DNA from: an uncultured Bacillota bacterium
Lineage (GTDB): Bacteria; Bacillota; Clostridia; UBA1381
Direction: 5' to 3'
DNA length: 10,717 bases
Assembly: GCA_949297205.1 (NCBI GenBank)
Contig: CASFSH010000261.1
Location: 1-10,717 of the forward strand
The notes below the pieces were generated by a model. That model was not told the origin of the DNA, searched no databases, and saw only the letters and a program-made list of their open reading frames with translations. Position 1 is the stretch's first letter, and every line of letters starts with the position of its first letter. Shown here one piece after another: positions 1 to 6,151 of this stretch. Made by a program: the position numbers and the translations under genes.

Positions 1-884
1 TATCAAAAGCTGATGATTTAATCGGTCTTATAGGAACAATTGATGAATATTCGGCATCATTGGGAGTTGCAAAAGCCAACTGCAAAGATAATAAACTTAA
101 AGATGATCTGGGACGGGTTCAGAAGAAACTTGTTTCCATTATGGGAGAACTTGCGGGCGGTGATGTCAGTGTTACCGAAGAATGTGTAAAGACAATTGAG
201 GAAATGACAGATGAATATATGCCGGAGCAATTCACGGAATTTACGCTTCCGGGAGAGAATATTGTTTCTTCTTATCTTGATTTGGCTCGAACCGTAATCA
301 GAAGAGGAGAAAGAATTGCAGCAAAGGTAATGCAGACAGGCAGAATAAGACCGGTAACTTACATATATTTGAACAGACTGAGTGATATGACATATGCAAT
401 GGCAAGATATACACAGACGCAGAACAAACCGAGTACAGAAAATAATTTCGGCGCTGTTTCACATAAGTATGATACATTGAATCTTGACCTTGCAAAAGAA
501 ATTGCATTGGCTGTTGAAAAGAGAGCAGAAGCAATGAATAAATGTGTTGTTGTGGCAATACTGGATGCAGGAGCAAATCTTATGCTTCTTCATTCAATGG
601 AAGACGCTTACATTGCAAGCTGTCAGATAGCACAGGATAAAGCATATACGGCTGTATCTTTAAAAATGCCCACTCACATTGCCTTAGCAGAATCGAGAGG
701 CGGAACTCTTGACGGACTCGTCCCTACCGACTCAAACCGTCTTATGCTTTTAGGCGGAGGAGAACCTTTGATTATTAATAATAAAGTGGTGGGAGCAATC
801 GGAGTATCCGGCGGAACTGCAGAAGAAGATATTGCTTTTGCGGAATTCGGAGCCATGTATTTGGAAAGGAGGCTTAGTTTATGA
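1..884 (+). CDS. pduO: PduO-type cob(I)alamin adenosyltransferase with C-terminal HbpS/GlcG-like domain (5' partial)
   Basis: The family transfers an adenosyl group from ATP to cob(I)alamin; in BMC loci it supplies or repairs coenzyme B12. The frame is open to the left edge (first full codon at base 3), so the apparent TTG start at 60 is internal: codons before it read IGTIDEYSASLG, matching the family's G-x-IDE-x-x-S/A region. The ATP-binding N-terminus is therefore outside the window; 293 residues are visible. Counting from base 3, FTLPG (about 80-84) matches the F-x-LPG segment that holds the active-site Phe, ARTVIRRGER (95-104) the paired-Arg helix, and YLNRLSD (122-128) the late signature. 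Residues from about 155 on form an HbpS/GlcG-like (PduO C-terminal) domain, including AIGVSGG near the end. Its stop overlaps the next start (ATGA), implying translational coupling. Family assignment is firm; catalytic competence cannot be judged without the N-terminus. Confidence 0.88.
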   Translation, partial: SKADDLIGLIGTIDEYSASLGVAKANCKDNKLKDDLGRVQKKLVSIMGELAGGDVSVTEECVKTIEEMTDEYMPEQFTEFTLPGENIVSSYLDLARTVIRRGERIAAKVMQTGRIRPVTYIYLNRLSDMTYAMARYTQTQNKPSTENNFGAVSHKYDTLNLDLAKEIALAVEKRAEAMNKCVVVAILDAGANLMLLHSMEDAYIASCQIAQDKAYTAVSLKMPTHIALAESRGGTLDGLVPTDSNRLMLLGGGEPLIINNKVVGAIGVSGGTAEEDIAFAEFGAMYLERRLSL

Positions 885-2299
885 TAGATGAAAAACAAAT
901 AAGTGAGATTGTCAGAAAGGTTATGTCTGACATGAAACCGGAAGATAAGCCTGCGAGAAAACAAATAGGTGTTTTTGATACCATGGAAGAAGCAATTGAA
1001 GCTTGTAACAAGGCTTATGAAATTTTCAGATATTATAACAAAGAGCAGAGAGAAAACATAATAAAAGAAATAAGAAAACTAACCCATGCCGAAGCTGAAA
1101 TAATGGCAAAATTGGCTGTGGAAGATACAAAAATGGGTAATGTTTATCATAAAACATTAAAGCATCATTTGGTTGCGGACAAAACTCCGGGAACCGAAGA
1201 TCTTGAAACAAAAGCATTATCGGGTGACAGAGGGTTAACACTCGTTGAAATGGCACCATATGGTATTATAGGTGCTATTACTCCGAGTACTAATCCAAGC
1301 TGTACTGTTATTTGTAACAGTATTTCAATGCTTGCCGGAGGCAATGGGGTATTATTTAATCCTCATCCTCATGCAAAGAGAATATCAGCATATGCAGTTG
1401 ATTTGGTAAACCGTGCTGTATTGGCGGCAGGGGGTCCTGAAAATATTGTAGCTACAGTTGCAAATCCGACAATGGAAACTTCAAATAAAATGGTTAATCA
1501 TCCGTCGGTAAAAATGCTTGTTGCAACGGGTGGCCCGGGAGTTGTTAAAATGCTGTTGTCATCAGGTAAAAAAGCAATCGGCGCAGGTGCGGGTAATCCC
1601 CCTGTAGTTGTTGATGATACGGCTGATATAGAAAAAGCCGCAAAGGATATTATTGATGGTTGTACCTTTGATAATAATTTGCCTTGTATTGCTGAAAAAG
1701 AGTGTTTTGTTATGAGCAATGTTGCCGATCAGCTTATTGAGGGAATGCTTAAAAACGGAGCATACTTTATAAATTCAGAACAGGTAAGAGAACTGGAAAA
1801 AGTTGTTCTTGTTGAAGCACCTCCAAAAAAACCCGGAGATTTGCCGAAGAAAGTTATAAATAAAGATTGGGTTGGAAGAGATGCAAAGAAAATCCTTGCT
1901 CAGATAGGAGTTAATGTGGGTGACGATATCCGCTGCATTATTTGTGAAACGGAATTTTCACAGGCTTTTGTGCAAACAGAGTTGATGATGCCTATTCTTC
2001 CTATTGTAAGATGTCAGACCTTTGAGGAAGCTATGGAAATGGCTGTCAAAGCGGAACACGGAAACAGACACTCCGCACATCTCCATTCTAAGAATGTAGA
2101 TCATATGACAGCATATGCAAAAGCAATCGGAACAACAATATTTGTAAAGAACGCACCAAGTTATGCAGGTATCGGCTTTAACAGTGAAGGTCATACAACC
2201 TTTACAATAGCAGGACCTACAGGTGAGGGTATTACTTCCGCAAGAAGCTTCACAAGACAAAGAAGATGTGTTCTTGTTGACAGTTTATCAATTATATGA
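881..2299 (+). CDS. pduP: CoA-acylating aldehyde dehydrogenase (PduP/EutE family), BMC cargo
   Basis: Oxidises an aldehyde to acyl-CoA with NAD+ and CoA, probably in the BMC lumen. The 472-residue length suits the PduP/EutE family. The catalytic cysteine is Cys269 in FDNNLPCIAEKE (262-273), the family signature; TPSTNP (134-139) and NPHPHAK (160-166) are further conserved cofactor-binding segments. Residues 1-19 (ISEIVRKVMSDM core) form a short amphipathic helix followed by a charged, Pro-containing linker, the typical layout of an encapsulation peptide. Start ATG 881 overlaps the previous stop and has AAAGGAGG at 865-872. The following alcohol dehydrogenase would recycle its NADH, and PduL would consume its acyl-CoA. 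Substrate is not readable from sequence; propionaldehyde is the likeliest if the missing upstream enzyme is a 1,2-propanediol dehydratase, acetaldehyde the alternative. The symbol denotes the family only. Confidence 0.94.
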   Translation: MIDEKQISEIVRKVMSDMKPEDKPARKQIGVFDTMEEAIEACNKAYEIFRYYNKEQRENIIKEIRKLTHAEAEIMAKLAVEDTKMGNVYHKTLKHHLVADKTPGTEDLETKALSGDRGLTLVEMAPYGIIGAITPSTNPSCTVICNSISMLAGGNGVLFNPHPHAKRISAYAVDLVNRAVLAAGGPENIVATVANPTMETSNKMVNHPSVKMLVATGGPGVVKMLLSSGKKAIGAGAGNPPVVVDDTADIEKAAKDIIDGCTFDNNLPCIAEKECFVMSNVADQLIEGMLKNGAYFINSEQVRELEKVVLVEAPPKKPGDLPKKVINKDWVGRDAKKILAQIGVNVGDDIRCIICETEFSQAFVQTELMMPILPIVRCQTFEEAMEMAVKAEHGNRHSAHLHSKNVDHMTAYAKAIGTTIFVKNAPSYAGIGFNSEGHTTFTIAGPTGEGITSARSFTRQRRCVLVDSLSII

Positions 2300-2312
2300 G
2301 GAGGATAGCGCA

Positions 2313-3524
2313 ATGGATATAAATGAAAAAGATATTGCTCAATTGGTTCAGGCAGTGATTGATGAAATGAACGGAAAATCATCCAAAGCTTCTGCAACAT
2401 CAGCATCAAAGAATATTCCTAAAACTGCAAGAGTTGCAATGCTTACATCTCTTGAACACTTTGATATAAAAGAATATCCTATTCCTGAAGTGGGAGATGA
2501 TGATATTCTGGTAAAGGTCGAAGGCTGCGGAGTGTGCGGAACCGATGCACATGAATTTAAAAGAGATCCGTTTTCACTGATTCCGGTTGCACTGGGACAT
2601 GAAGGTACCGGTGAAATAGTGAAAATGGGTAAAAATGTAAAGAAAGACAGCGCAGGCAAACCTTTGAATATAGGTGATAAGGTTGTTACCTGTATGATCT
2701 TTAAGGATAACCCTGATATAACAATGTTTGATTTAAACAAACAAAATGTAGGGGGAGCAGATGTTTACGGTTTGTTGCCGGATGATGATTATCATTTAAA
2801 CGGTTGGTTCAGCGATTACATATTAATCAGGGGCGGATCTACAGTATTTAATGTAAGTGATCTTGATCTTGATTCAAGAATTTTAATTGAACCGTGTGCA
2901 GTGCTTGTACACGCTGTGGAACGTGCAAAAACCACCGATATATTGAGATTCAATTCAAGAGTTGTGGTACAGGGCTGCGGACCTATCGGACTTATCTGTA
3001 TTGCAGTTTTGAGAACAATGGGTATTGAAAATATAGTTGCAGTTGACGGCAATGAACAAAGATTGGAATTTGCAAAGAAAATGGGCGCAGGAGCAACGGT
3101 TAACTTTATGCAGTATAAAGGTATAGAGGCTTTATCCGAAGCAGTGAAAAATGCGTTCGGCGGATATTATGCCGATTTTGCTTTCCAATGTACAGGTTCA
3201 CCGGTAGCTCACAGCAATATATATAAATTCATAAGAAACGGCGGAGGCTTGTGTGAATTAGGATTCTTTATAAACGGCGGAGACGCAACAATCAATCCTC
3301 ACTTTGATTTATGTTCAAAGGAAATCACATTAGTAGGTTCATGGGTATATACATTGAGAGATTACGCAACAACTTTTGATTTCTTGAAGAGAGCACAGGC
3401 AATCGGTTTACCGATGAAGGATTTAATAACACATAAATTTGGTCTTGATGAGATGAATGAAGCATTGGAAACAAACCTTGCTCAAAAGGGATTAAAGATT
3501 GCTTATGTAAACAAGGATATCTAA
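2313..3524 (+). CDS. Zinc-type medium-chain alcohol dehydrogenase with N-terminal encapsulation-like helix
   Basis: Likely reduces the BMC aldehyde to alcohol with NADH (or the reverse), closing the cofactor cycle with the aldehyde dehydrogenase. ATG 2313 is preferred over an upstream in-frame GTG (2223) because GAGGAGG lies just before it (2299-2305) and the longer form would overlap the previous gene; this gives 403 residues. Residues 1-20 (IAQLVQAVIDEMN core) are an amphipathic helix followed by a Ser/Ala/Lys linker to about 38, resembling an encapsulation peptide. The GroES-like domain has catalytic-zinc ligands Cys75 (GVCGTD) and His96-Glu97 (GHEGTG), with Glu193 (IEP) nearby. The Rossmann motif is GCGPIG (221-226), and Asp245 at the end of the next strand fits NAD(H). 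The four-cysteine structural zinc loop is absent. This replaces the iron-type PduQ/EutG alcohol dehydrogenase of classical loci. A polyol or threonine dehydrogenase-like activity cannot be excluded. Confidence 0.88.
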   Translation: MDINEKDIAQLVQAVIDEMNGKSSKASATSASKNIPKTARVAMLTSLEHFDIKEYPIPEVGDDDILVKVEGCGVCGTDAHEFKRDPFSLIPVALGHEGTGEIVKMGKNVKKDSAGKPLNIGDKVVTCMIFKDNPDITMFDLNKQNVGGADVYGLLPDDDYHLNGWFSDYILIRGGSTVFNVSDLDLDSRILIEPCAVLVHAVERAKTTDILRFNSRVVVQGCGPIGLICIAVLRTMGIENIVAVDGNEQRLEFAKKMGAGATVNFMQYKGIEALSEAVKNAFGGYYADFAFQCTGSPVAHSNIYKFIRNGGGLCELGFFINGGDATINPHFDLCSKEITLVGSWVYTLRDYATTFDFLKRAQAIGLPMKDLITHKFGLDEMNEALETNLAQKGLKIAYVNKDI

Positions 3525-3550
3525 ATTAATTTGAAAGGATGTTTTTGCAG

Positions 3551-3889
3551 ATGGAAGCAATCGGAATAGTTGAAATGTTTGGATTTGTGTGTGCAATAAA
3601 GGCAGCGGATGCGGCTGCAAAAGCTGCAGATGTAAAAATTATTGCAATTGATTCCAATAAGCCTGCAAATGCTGATACGGTTGAAGTACCGCTTATCATG
3701 TGTATTAAAATGCAGGGAAGTGTTGCAGCCGTGGAAGCCGGAGTCGAAGCGGCGGCAGCGGCAGCGGAATCATGTACAGGCCTTATACAGAAACATATAA
3801 TAGCACGCCCTACACAAGACTCTCAGAAAATGGCTTTGAGATCCAGTGTAGGTAGAGATATAGTAGGGAAAATAAAGAATAATGCGTAA
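3551..3889 (+). CDS. BMC-H shell protein with atypical, extended pore loop
   Basis: A single BMC domain (about residues 2-88) expected to form a hexameric facet tile. It opens MEAIGIVEMFGFVCAI, aligning with the canonical start [12 protein letters not shown] of its neighbours. ATG 3551 was chosen on that alignment and because GAAAGGA (3533-3539) would overlap the alternative ATG at 3539; the product is 112 residues. The usual pore segment (E-K/R-IGSG-LV) is replaced by a longer loop, roughly NKPANADTVEVP (35-46), so the conserved pore glycines are missing. After the HIIARP strand there is a C-terminal extension of about 20 residues with basic character (SSVGRDIVGKIKNNA). Two features, Cys13 and Cys50, are also unlike the neighbours. 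It probably makes a specialised, minor shell tile rather than the bulk facet. The family call is firm; pore behaviour is inferred. Confidence 0.87.
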   Translation: MEAIGIVEMFGFVCAIKAADAAAKAADVKIIAIDSNKPANADTVEVPLIMCIKMQGSVAAVEAGVEAAAAAAESCTGLIQKHIIARPTQDSQKMALRSSVGRDIVGKIKNNA

Positions 3890-3916
3890 TTAATAATTGA
3901 AAGGTAGGTTACAAAG

Positions 3917-4186
3917 ATGGAAGCATTGGGAATGATTGAAACAAGAGGATTAACTGCATCAATCGAAGCTGCGGATGCCATGACAAAAGCAGCTAATGTG
4001 ACATTGGTTGGAACAGAGAAAATAGGATCCGGATTGGTAAGTGTAATGGTAAGAGGAGATGTAGGCGCTGTTAAAGCTGCAGTTGAAGCCGGTGCAGAAG
4101 CTGCTTCAAGACTGGGTGAATTGGTAGCAAAACACGTAATTCCTCGTCCTCACCAGGATGTAGAAAAGATTTTACCATCAATCTGA
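3917..4186 (+). CDS. Canonical BMC-H shell protein, copy 1 (PduA/PduJ/EutM-like)
   Basis: Structural protein whose hexamers tile BMC facets and form small central pores. The 89 residues are one BMC domain: [10 protein letters not shown] at the start, EAADAM and [11 protein letters not shown] next, pore loop KIGSG (35-39), [12 protein letters not shown] helix, and terminal [14 protein letters not shown]. Length and every landmark fit the family, with no extension. Start ATG 3917 follows GAAAGGTAGG (about 3899-3908). It is about 80% identical by eye to the BMC-H at 4712, so one is a duplicate of the other, with a differently built BMC-H between them. Probably a bulk shell component together with that paralogue. 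Confidence 0.95.
   Translation: MEALGMIETRGLTASIEAADAMTKAANVTLVGTEKIGSGLVSVMVRGDVGAVKAAVEAGAEAASRLGELVAKHVIPRPHQDVEKILPSI
4058..4081 (+). repeat. 24-base direct repeat shared by the two canonical BMC-H genes
   Basis: An exact 24-base match recurs at 4859-4882, within the GDVGAVKAA codons of the paralogous BMC-H gene about 800 bases downstream. A second exact 20-base match (3974-3993 and 4285-4304) links the first canonical BMC-H to the tailed one. These are remnants of gene duplication rather than a mobile-element repeat; they could also mediate recombination that removes the gene between them. Confidence 0.85.
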
Positions 4187-4224
4187 TCAACCGAAATAAA
4201 TACATAGAAAGGTTGGTATAAGCG

Positions 4225-4659
4225 ATGGACTTTTCACTTGGTTTAATTGAAGTTCAGGCTCTCGGACATGCAATTTATGTTCTTGATGCCATGACAAAAG
4301 CAGCAGATGTAGAATTTGTTGCAACCGAGCGAAGACTGGGCGGAAGATTGGTTACATTAGTTGTTAAGGGTAATGTGTCCGCTGTAACGGCTGCTGTTGA
4401 GGCAGGTAAGCAATTAGCTTTGGAGTTAAAATGTTTGAAAGCAGCGGAAGTTATAGCAAGACCGCACAGCGAGATATTAAAATTTCTTCATCTTGATGAA
4501 GAAAAAACGGTAGAGCCTGCAGCTGAATCTGCAGCAACTCATGTAGGTGAGGATTTGCCAAAAAAAGAAAAGGCTCTGCCTGCCAAAAGAGTTTCTAAAA
4601 CTGTAAAAACAGTTTCAGATAAAAAAACCACCTCTACAAAAAGAGGAAGAAAATCATAA
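4225..4659 (+). CDS. BMC-H shell protein with long Lys/Arg-rich C-terminal tail
   Basis: Residues about 4-88 are a BMC domain (LGLIEVQALGHAIYVLDAM, then TKAADVEFVATE, and ending VIARPHSEILKFL), so the protein should join hexameric shell facets. The pore segment reads RRLGGR instead of the usual R/K-IGSG, putting bulky positive charge near the pore. Beyond residue about 90 there is an acidic/Ala stretch, then roughly 35 residues rich in Lys and Arg (KKEKALPAKR, TKRGRKS at the end). No helix-turn-helix, Fe-S cysteine motif or membrane segment is visible in the tail, so it is not an obvious EutK-type domain; it looks disordered and basic, which could bind nucleic acid or an acidic partner. ATG 4225 follows GAAAGG (4206-4211) at a long spacing, suggesting modest translation. 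Total 144 residues. Confidence 0.9.
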   Translation: MDFSLGLIEVQALGHAIYVLDAMTKAADVEFVATERRLGGRLVTLVVKGNVSAVTAAVEAGKQLALELKCLKAAEVIARPHSEILKFLHLDEEKTVEPAAESAATHVGEDLPKKEKALPAKRVSKTVKTVSDKKTTSTKRGRKS

Positions 4660-4674
4660 GTAAAATGTAAAAAA

Positions 4675-4686
4675 GCACATATGTGC
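4675..4686. repeat. 12-base perfect palindrome before the second canonical BMC-H
   Basis: GCACATATGTGC is a perfect inverted repeat in the short gap between the tailed BMC-H and the next BMC-H gene. It is too tight for a stable hairpin (no loop bases) and has no T-tract, so it is not a terminator. It could be a protein-binding site or chance; low confidence in any function. Confidence 0.35.
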
Positions 4687-4696
4687 AAATAAAAAA

Positions 4697-4703
4697 TAGG
4701 AGG
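4697..4703 (+). promoter_or_regulatory. Strong Shine-Dalgarno site of the second canonical BMC-H
   Basis: TAGGAGG lies 8 bases before ATG 4712, close to ideal. The other BMC-H genes of this operon have the weaker core GAAAGG placed 11-13 bases upstream. This gene is therefore probably the most strongly translated shell component. Confidence 0.7.
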
Positions 4704-4711
4704 AAATTAAA

Positions 4712-4990
4712 ATGGCTGTAGAAGCATTAGGAATGGTAGAAACAAGAGGTTTGGTAGCTGCTGTAGAAGCTGCCGATGCAATGGTGAAAGCTGCAAATGT
4801 TACATTAATCGGAACAGAAAGAATCGGTTCAGGATTAGTAACAGTTATGGTAAGAGGTGATGTAGGCGCTGTTAAAGCTGCAACAGAAGCAGGTGCAGAA
4901 GCAGGTTCAAAATTGGGAGAACTTATTTCAGTACACGTAATTCCAAGACCTCACGGAGATGTAGAAAAGATTCTTCCTGCAATTAAATAA
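4712..4990 (+). CDS. Canonical BMC-H shell protein, copy 2, likely major facet protein
   Basis: Another hexamer-forming shell tile of 92 residues, made of one BMC domain: [14 protein letters not shown] at the start, [10 protein letters not shown], pore loop RIGSG (38-42), [12 protein letters not shown] and the C-terminal [18 protein letters not shown]. It differs from the copy at 3917 mainly by conservative changes (I/V, K/R, S/T) and by two extra residues at the N-terminus and one at the C-terminus. The near-ideal ribosome site and the hairpin after its stop codon both fit a highly expressed transcript segment. Shell role is certain at family level; dominance in the shell is inference. Confidence 0.95.
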   Translation: MAVEALGMVETRGLVAAVEAADAMVKAANVTLIGTERIGSGLVTVMVRGDVGAVKAATEAGAEAGSKLGELISVHVIPRPHGDVEKILPAIK

Positions 4991-5015
4991 TTCGGGAAAT
5001 TCACAGACATGAAGC

Positions 5016-5045
5016 GGGGCAGATACTGCTTGCAATATTTGCCCC
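5016..5045 (+). terminator. Stem-loop in the BMC-H/pduL gap, possible partial terminator or mRNA-stabilising hairpin
   Basis: Bases 5016-5025 pair with 5036-5045: ten base pairs including one G-U, GC-rich at the base (GGGGCA/TGCCCC), with a 10-base loop. It is followed by TTTATA, only a weak U-tract, so complete termination is unlikely. It sits 26 bases after the stop codon of the likely major shell gene and before pduL, where reduced read-through or 3'-end protection would raise shell protein over enzyme. The rest of this 136-base gap shows nothing else clear. Confidence 0.6.
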
Positions 5046-5126
5046 TTTATACATTCAAATTAAGCTTTGCAAAATGTTTACGGTACTGTTTTTGTACTGA
5101 AAGTTCCTGAAAGGAATGATAAAATA

Positions 5127-5768
5127 ATGGATGAAAAGTTAGTAAATCTTGTAACACAAAGTGTAATTGAAATATTGAATAAAACTCAGAATGATGATGG
5201 GATAAAAGTTGGAGTGTCTGCAAGACACGTACATTTATCACAACAGGATTTGGAAACCTTATTCGGAAAAGGTTATAAATTGACACCTAAAAAGATGTTA
5301 ATGGGAGATCAGTTCGCAGCAGAGGAATGTGTAACACTTGTAAGCCCTTCTTTGAGAACAATAGAGGGTGTAAGAGTACTTGGACCGGTAAGAAAAGATT
5401 CTCAGATTGAAATTTCTCGAACTGATACATTTAAGTTGAAAGTAAGTCCGCCGGTACGTCCGTCGGGTAATATAAAAGGAAGTGCACCTATGGCCTTGGT
5501 AGGACCAAGAGGCAGCGTGTTTTTAAATGAGGGTTGCATCATTGCAAATCGTCATATACATATGACTCCGGAAGATGCTGAAAAATACGGTGTTAAAGAT
5601 AACGATGTTGTTGATGTGGAAATTCAGAATTCAAAACCGACACGTTATTATAATGTGCAGGTAAGAGTACGTGAAGATTTCGACACAGAAATGCATATTG
5701 ATACCGATGATGCTAATGCTGCTGCCATAAAACAAGGCGATCATGTTGAAATTATAACAAAGTATTAA
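5127..5768 (+). CDS. pduL: Phosphate propanoyltransferase PduL (BMC phosphotransacylase)
   Basis: Converts acyl-CoA plus phosphate to acyl-phosphate and CoA, recycling CoA in the BMC lumen and supplying acyl-phosphate for ATP formation by a kinase not present here. ATG 5127 is chosen over the upstream in-frame TTG (5067) because GAAAGGA lies at 5109-5115 and the product then starts with a family-like N-terminus; 213 residues. Residues 1-20 (LVNLVTQSVIEILN core) are an encapsulation-peptide-like helix. The two barrel halves carry the zinc-binding histidine pairs SARHVHLS (His34, His36) and NRHIHMTPEDA (His143, His145), and EMHIDTDDANAA supplies His190, all matching PduL. The protein is unrelated to the Pta family. 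It follows the shell genes by a gap containing a hairpin. Confidence 0.95.
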   Translation: MDEKLVNLVTQSVIEILNKTQNDDGIKVGVSARHVHLSQQDLETLFGKGYKLTPKKMLMGDQFAAEECVTLVSPSLRTIEGVRVLGPVRKDSQIEISRTDTFKLKVSPPVRPSGNIKGSAPMALVGPRGSVFLNEGCIIANRHIHMTPEDAEKYGVKDNDVVDVEIQNSKPTRYYNVQVRVREDFDTEMHIDTDDANAAAIKQGDHVEIITKY

Positions 5769-5799
5769 ACTTCCAAGTTTATGAAAGGAAGAAAAGAAT

Positions 5800-6066
5800 A
5801 TGATTTTGGCACAAGTCAAAGGAAGTATTGTTTCCACAAGTAAAAATGAAAAACTTGTCGGCTATAAGTTTATGATTGTACAGCCGATTGAAAATGATAA
5901 ATTAATTGATAAGTATTTTATTGCGGTAGATTCCGTAGGTGCCGGAATCGGTGAAAAAGTTCTTGTTGCTATGGGAAGTGCCGCAAGATTGGCATTGCCT
6001 AATAAAGAAGCACCGGTTGATGCGGCAATTGTAGGAATTGTTGATGAAAAACAGGGTAATTTATAA
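5800..6066 (+). CDS. eutN: BMC-P pentameric vertex protein (EutN/CcmL/PduN family)
   Basis: Forms pentamers that cap the vertices of the BMC shell. The 88 residues fit the family: MILAQVKGSIVSTSKN at the start (family M-x-L-x-x-V-x-G-x-V/I-V-x-T-x-K), then GYKFMIVQPI, the AVDSVGAGIGEKVLV segment with its conserved D-x-V/L-G-A-G-x-G-E-x-V pattern, and IVGIVDE at the end. Start ATG 5800 follows GAAAGGAA (5784-5791). It is the only BMC-P gene in the window; with one vertex protein and several hexamer types this suffices for a closed icosahedral-like shell. The symbol names the family; pduN would be equally valid. Confidence 0.94.
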   Translation: MILAQVKGSIVSTSKNEKLVGYKFMIVQPIENDKLIDKYFIAVDSVGAGIGEKVLVAMGSAARLALPNKEAPVDAAIVGIVDEKQGNL

Positions 6067-6095
6067 TTAATTGGTGTTGCATATATAAATGTTCT

Positions 6096-6108
6096 GTTAA
6101 ATTTTAAC
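6096..6108. repeat. Small AT-rich inverted repeat before pduS
   Basis: GTTAAATTTTAAC is a perfect inverted repeat around a single central base in the 85-base gap before pduS. A weak promoter-like pair (TTGTTG 6038-6043, TATAAT 6062-6067, spacer 18) lies just upstream, overlapping the end of the previous gene. An internal promoter with an operator is conceivable, but AT-rich DNA yields such matches by chance. Confidence 0.2.
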
Positions 6109-6151
6109 TGTAACATACGGCGTTTTAATTTTTCAAGGAGGGAAAGCTTGT

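Noticed and set aside
60..62. TTG as the start of the first gene
   Set aside because: The frame stays open to the left edge and the upstream codons match the PduO family (IGTIDEYSASLG), so the gene begins outside the window.
2223..2312. GTG 2223 as the start of the alcohol dehydrogenase
   Set aside because: It would overlap the aldehyde dehydrogenase by 77 bases, and the encoded 30 residues look like out-of-frame reading; ATG 2313 has a strong ribosome site.
4631..4646. CCTCT/AGAGG stem at the end of the tailed BMC-H gene
   Set aside because: Only five base pairs inside the coding region with no T-tract; consistent with chance.
5067..5126. TTG 5067 as the start of pduL
   Set aside because: No ribosome site precedes it, while ATG 5127 has GAAAGGA and begins with a targeting-type helix.
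6038..6067. Promoter-like pair before pduS
   Set aside because: The -10 match overlaps the stop codon of the previous gene and the -35 is weak; kept only as a remark on the nearby inverted repeat.
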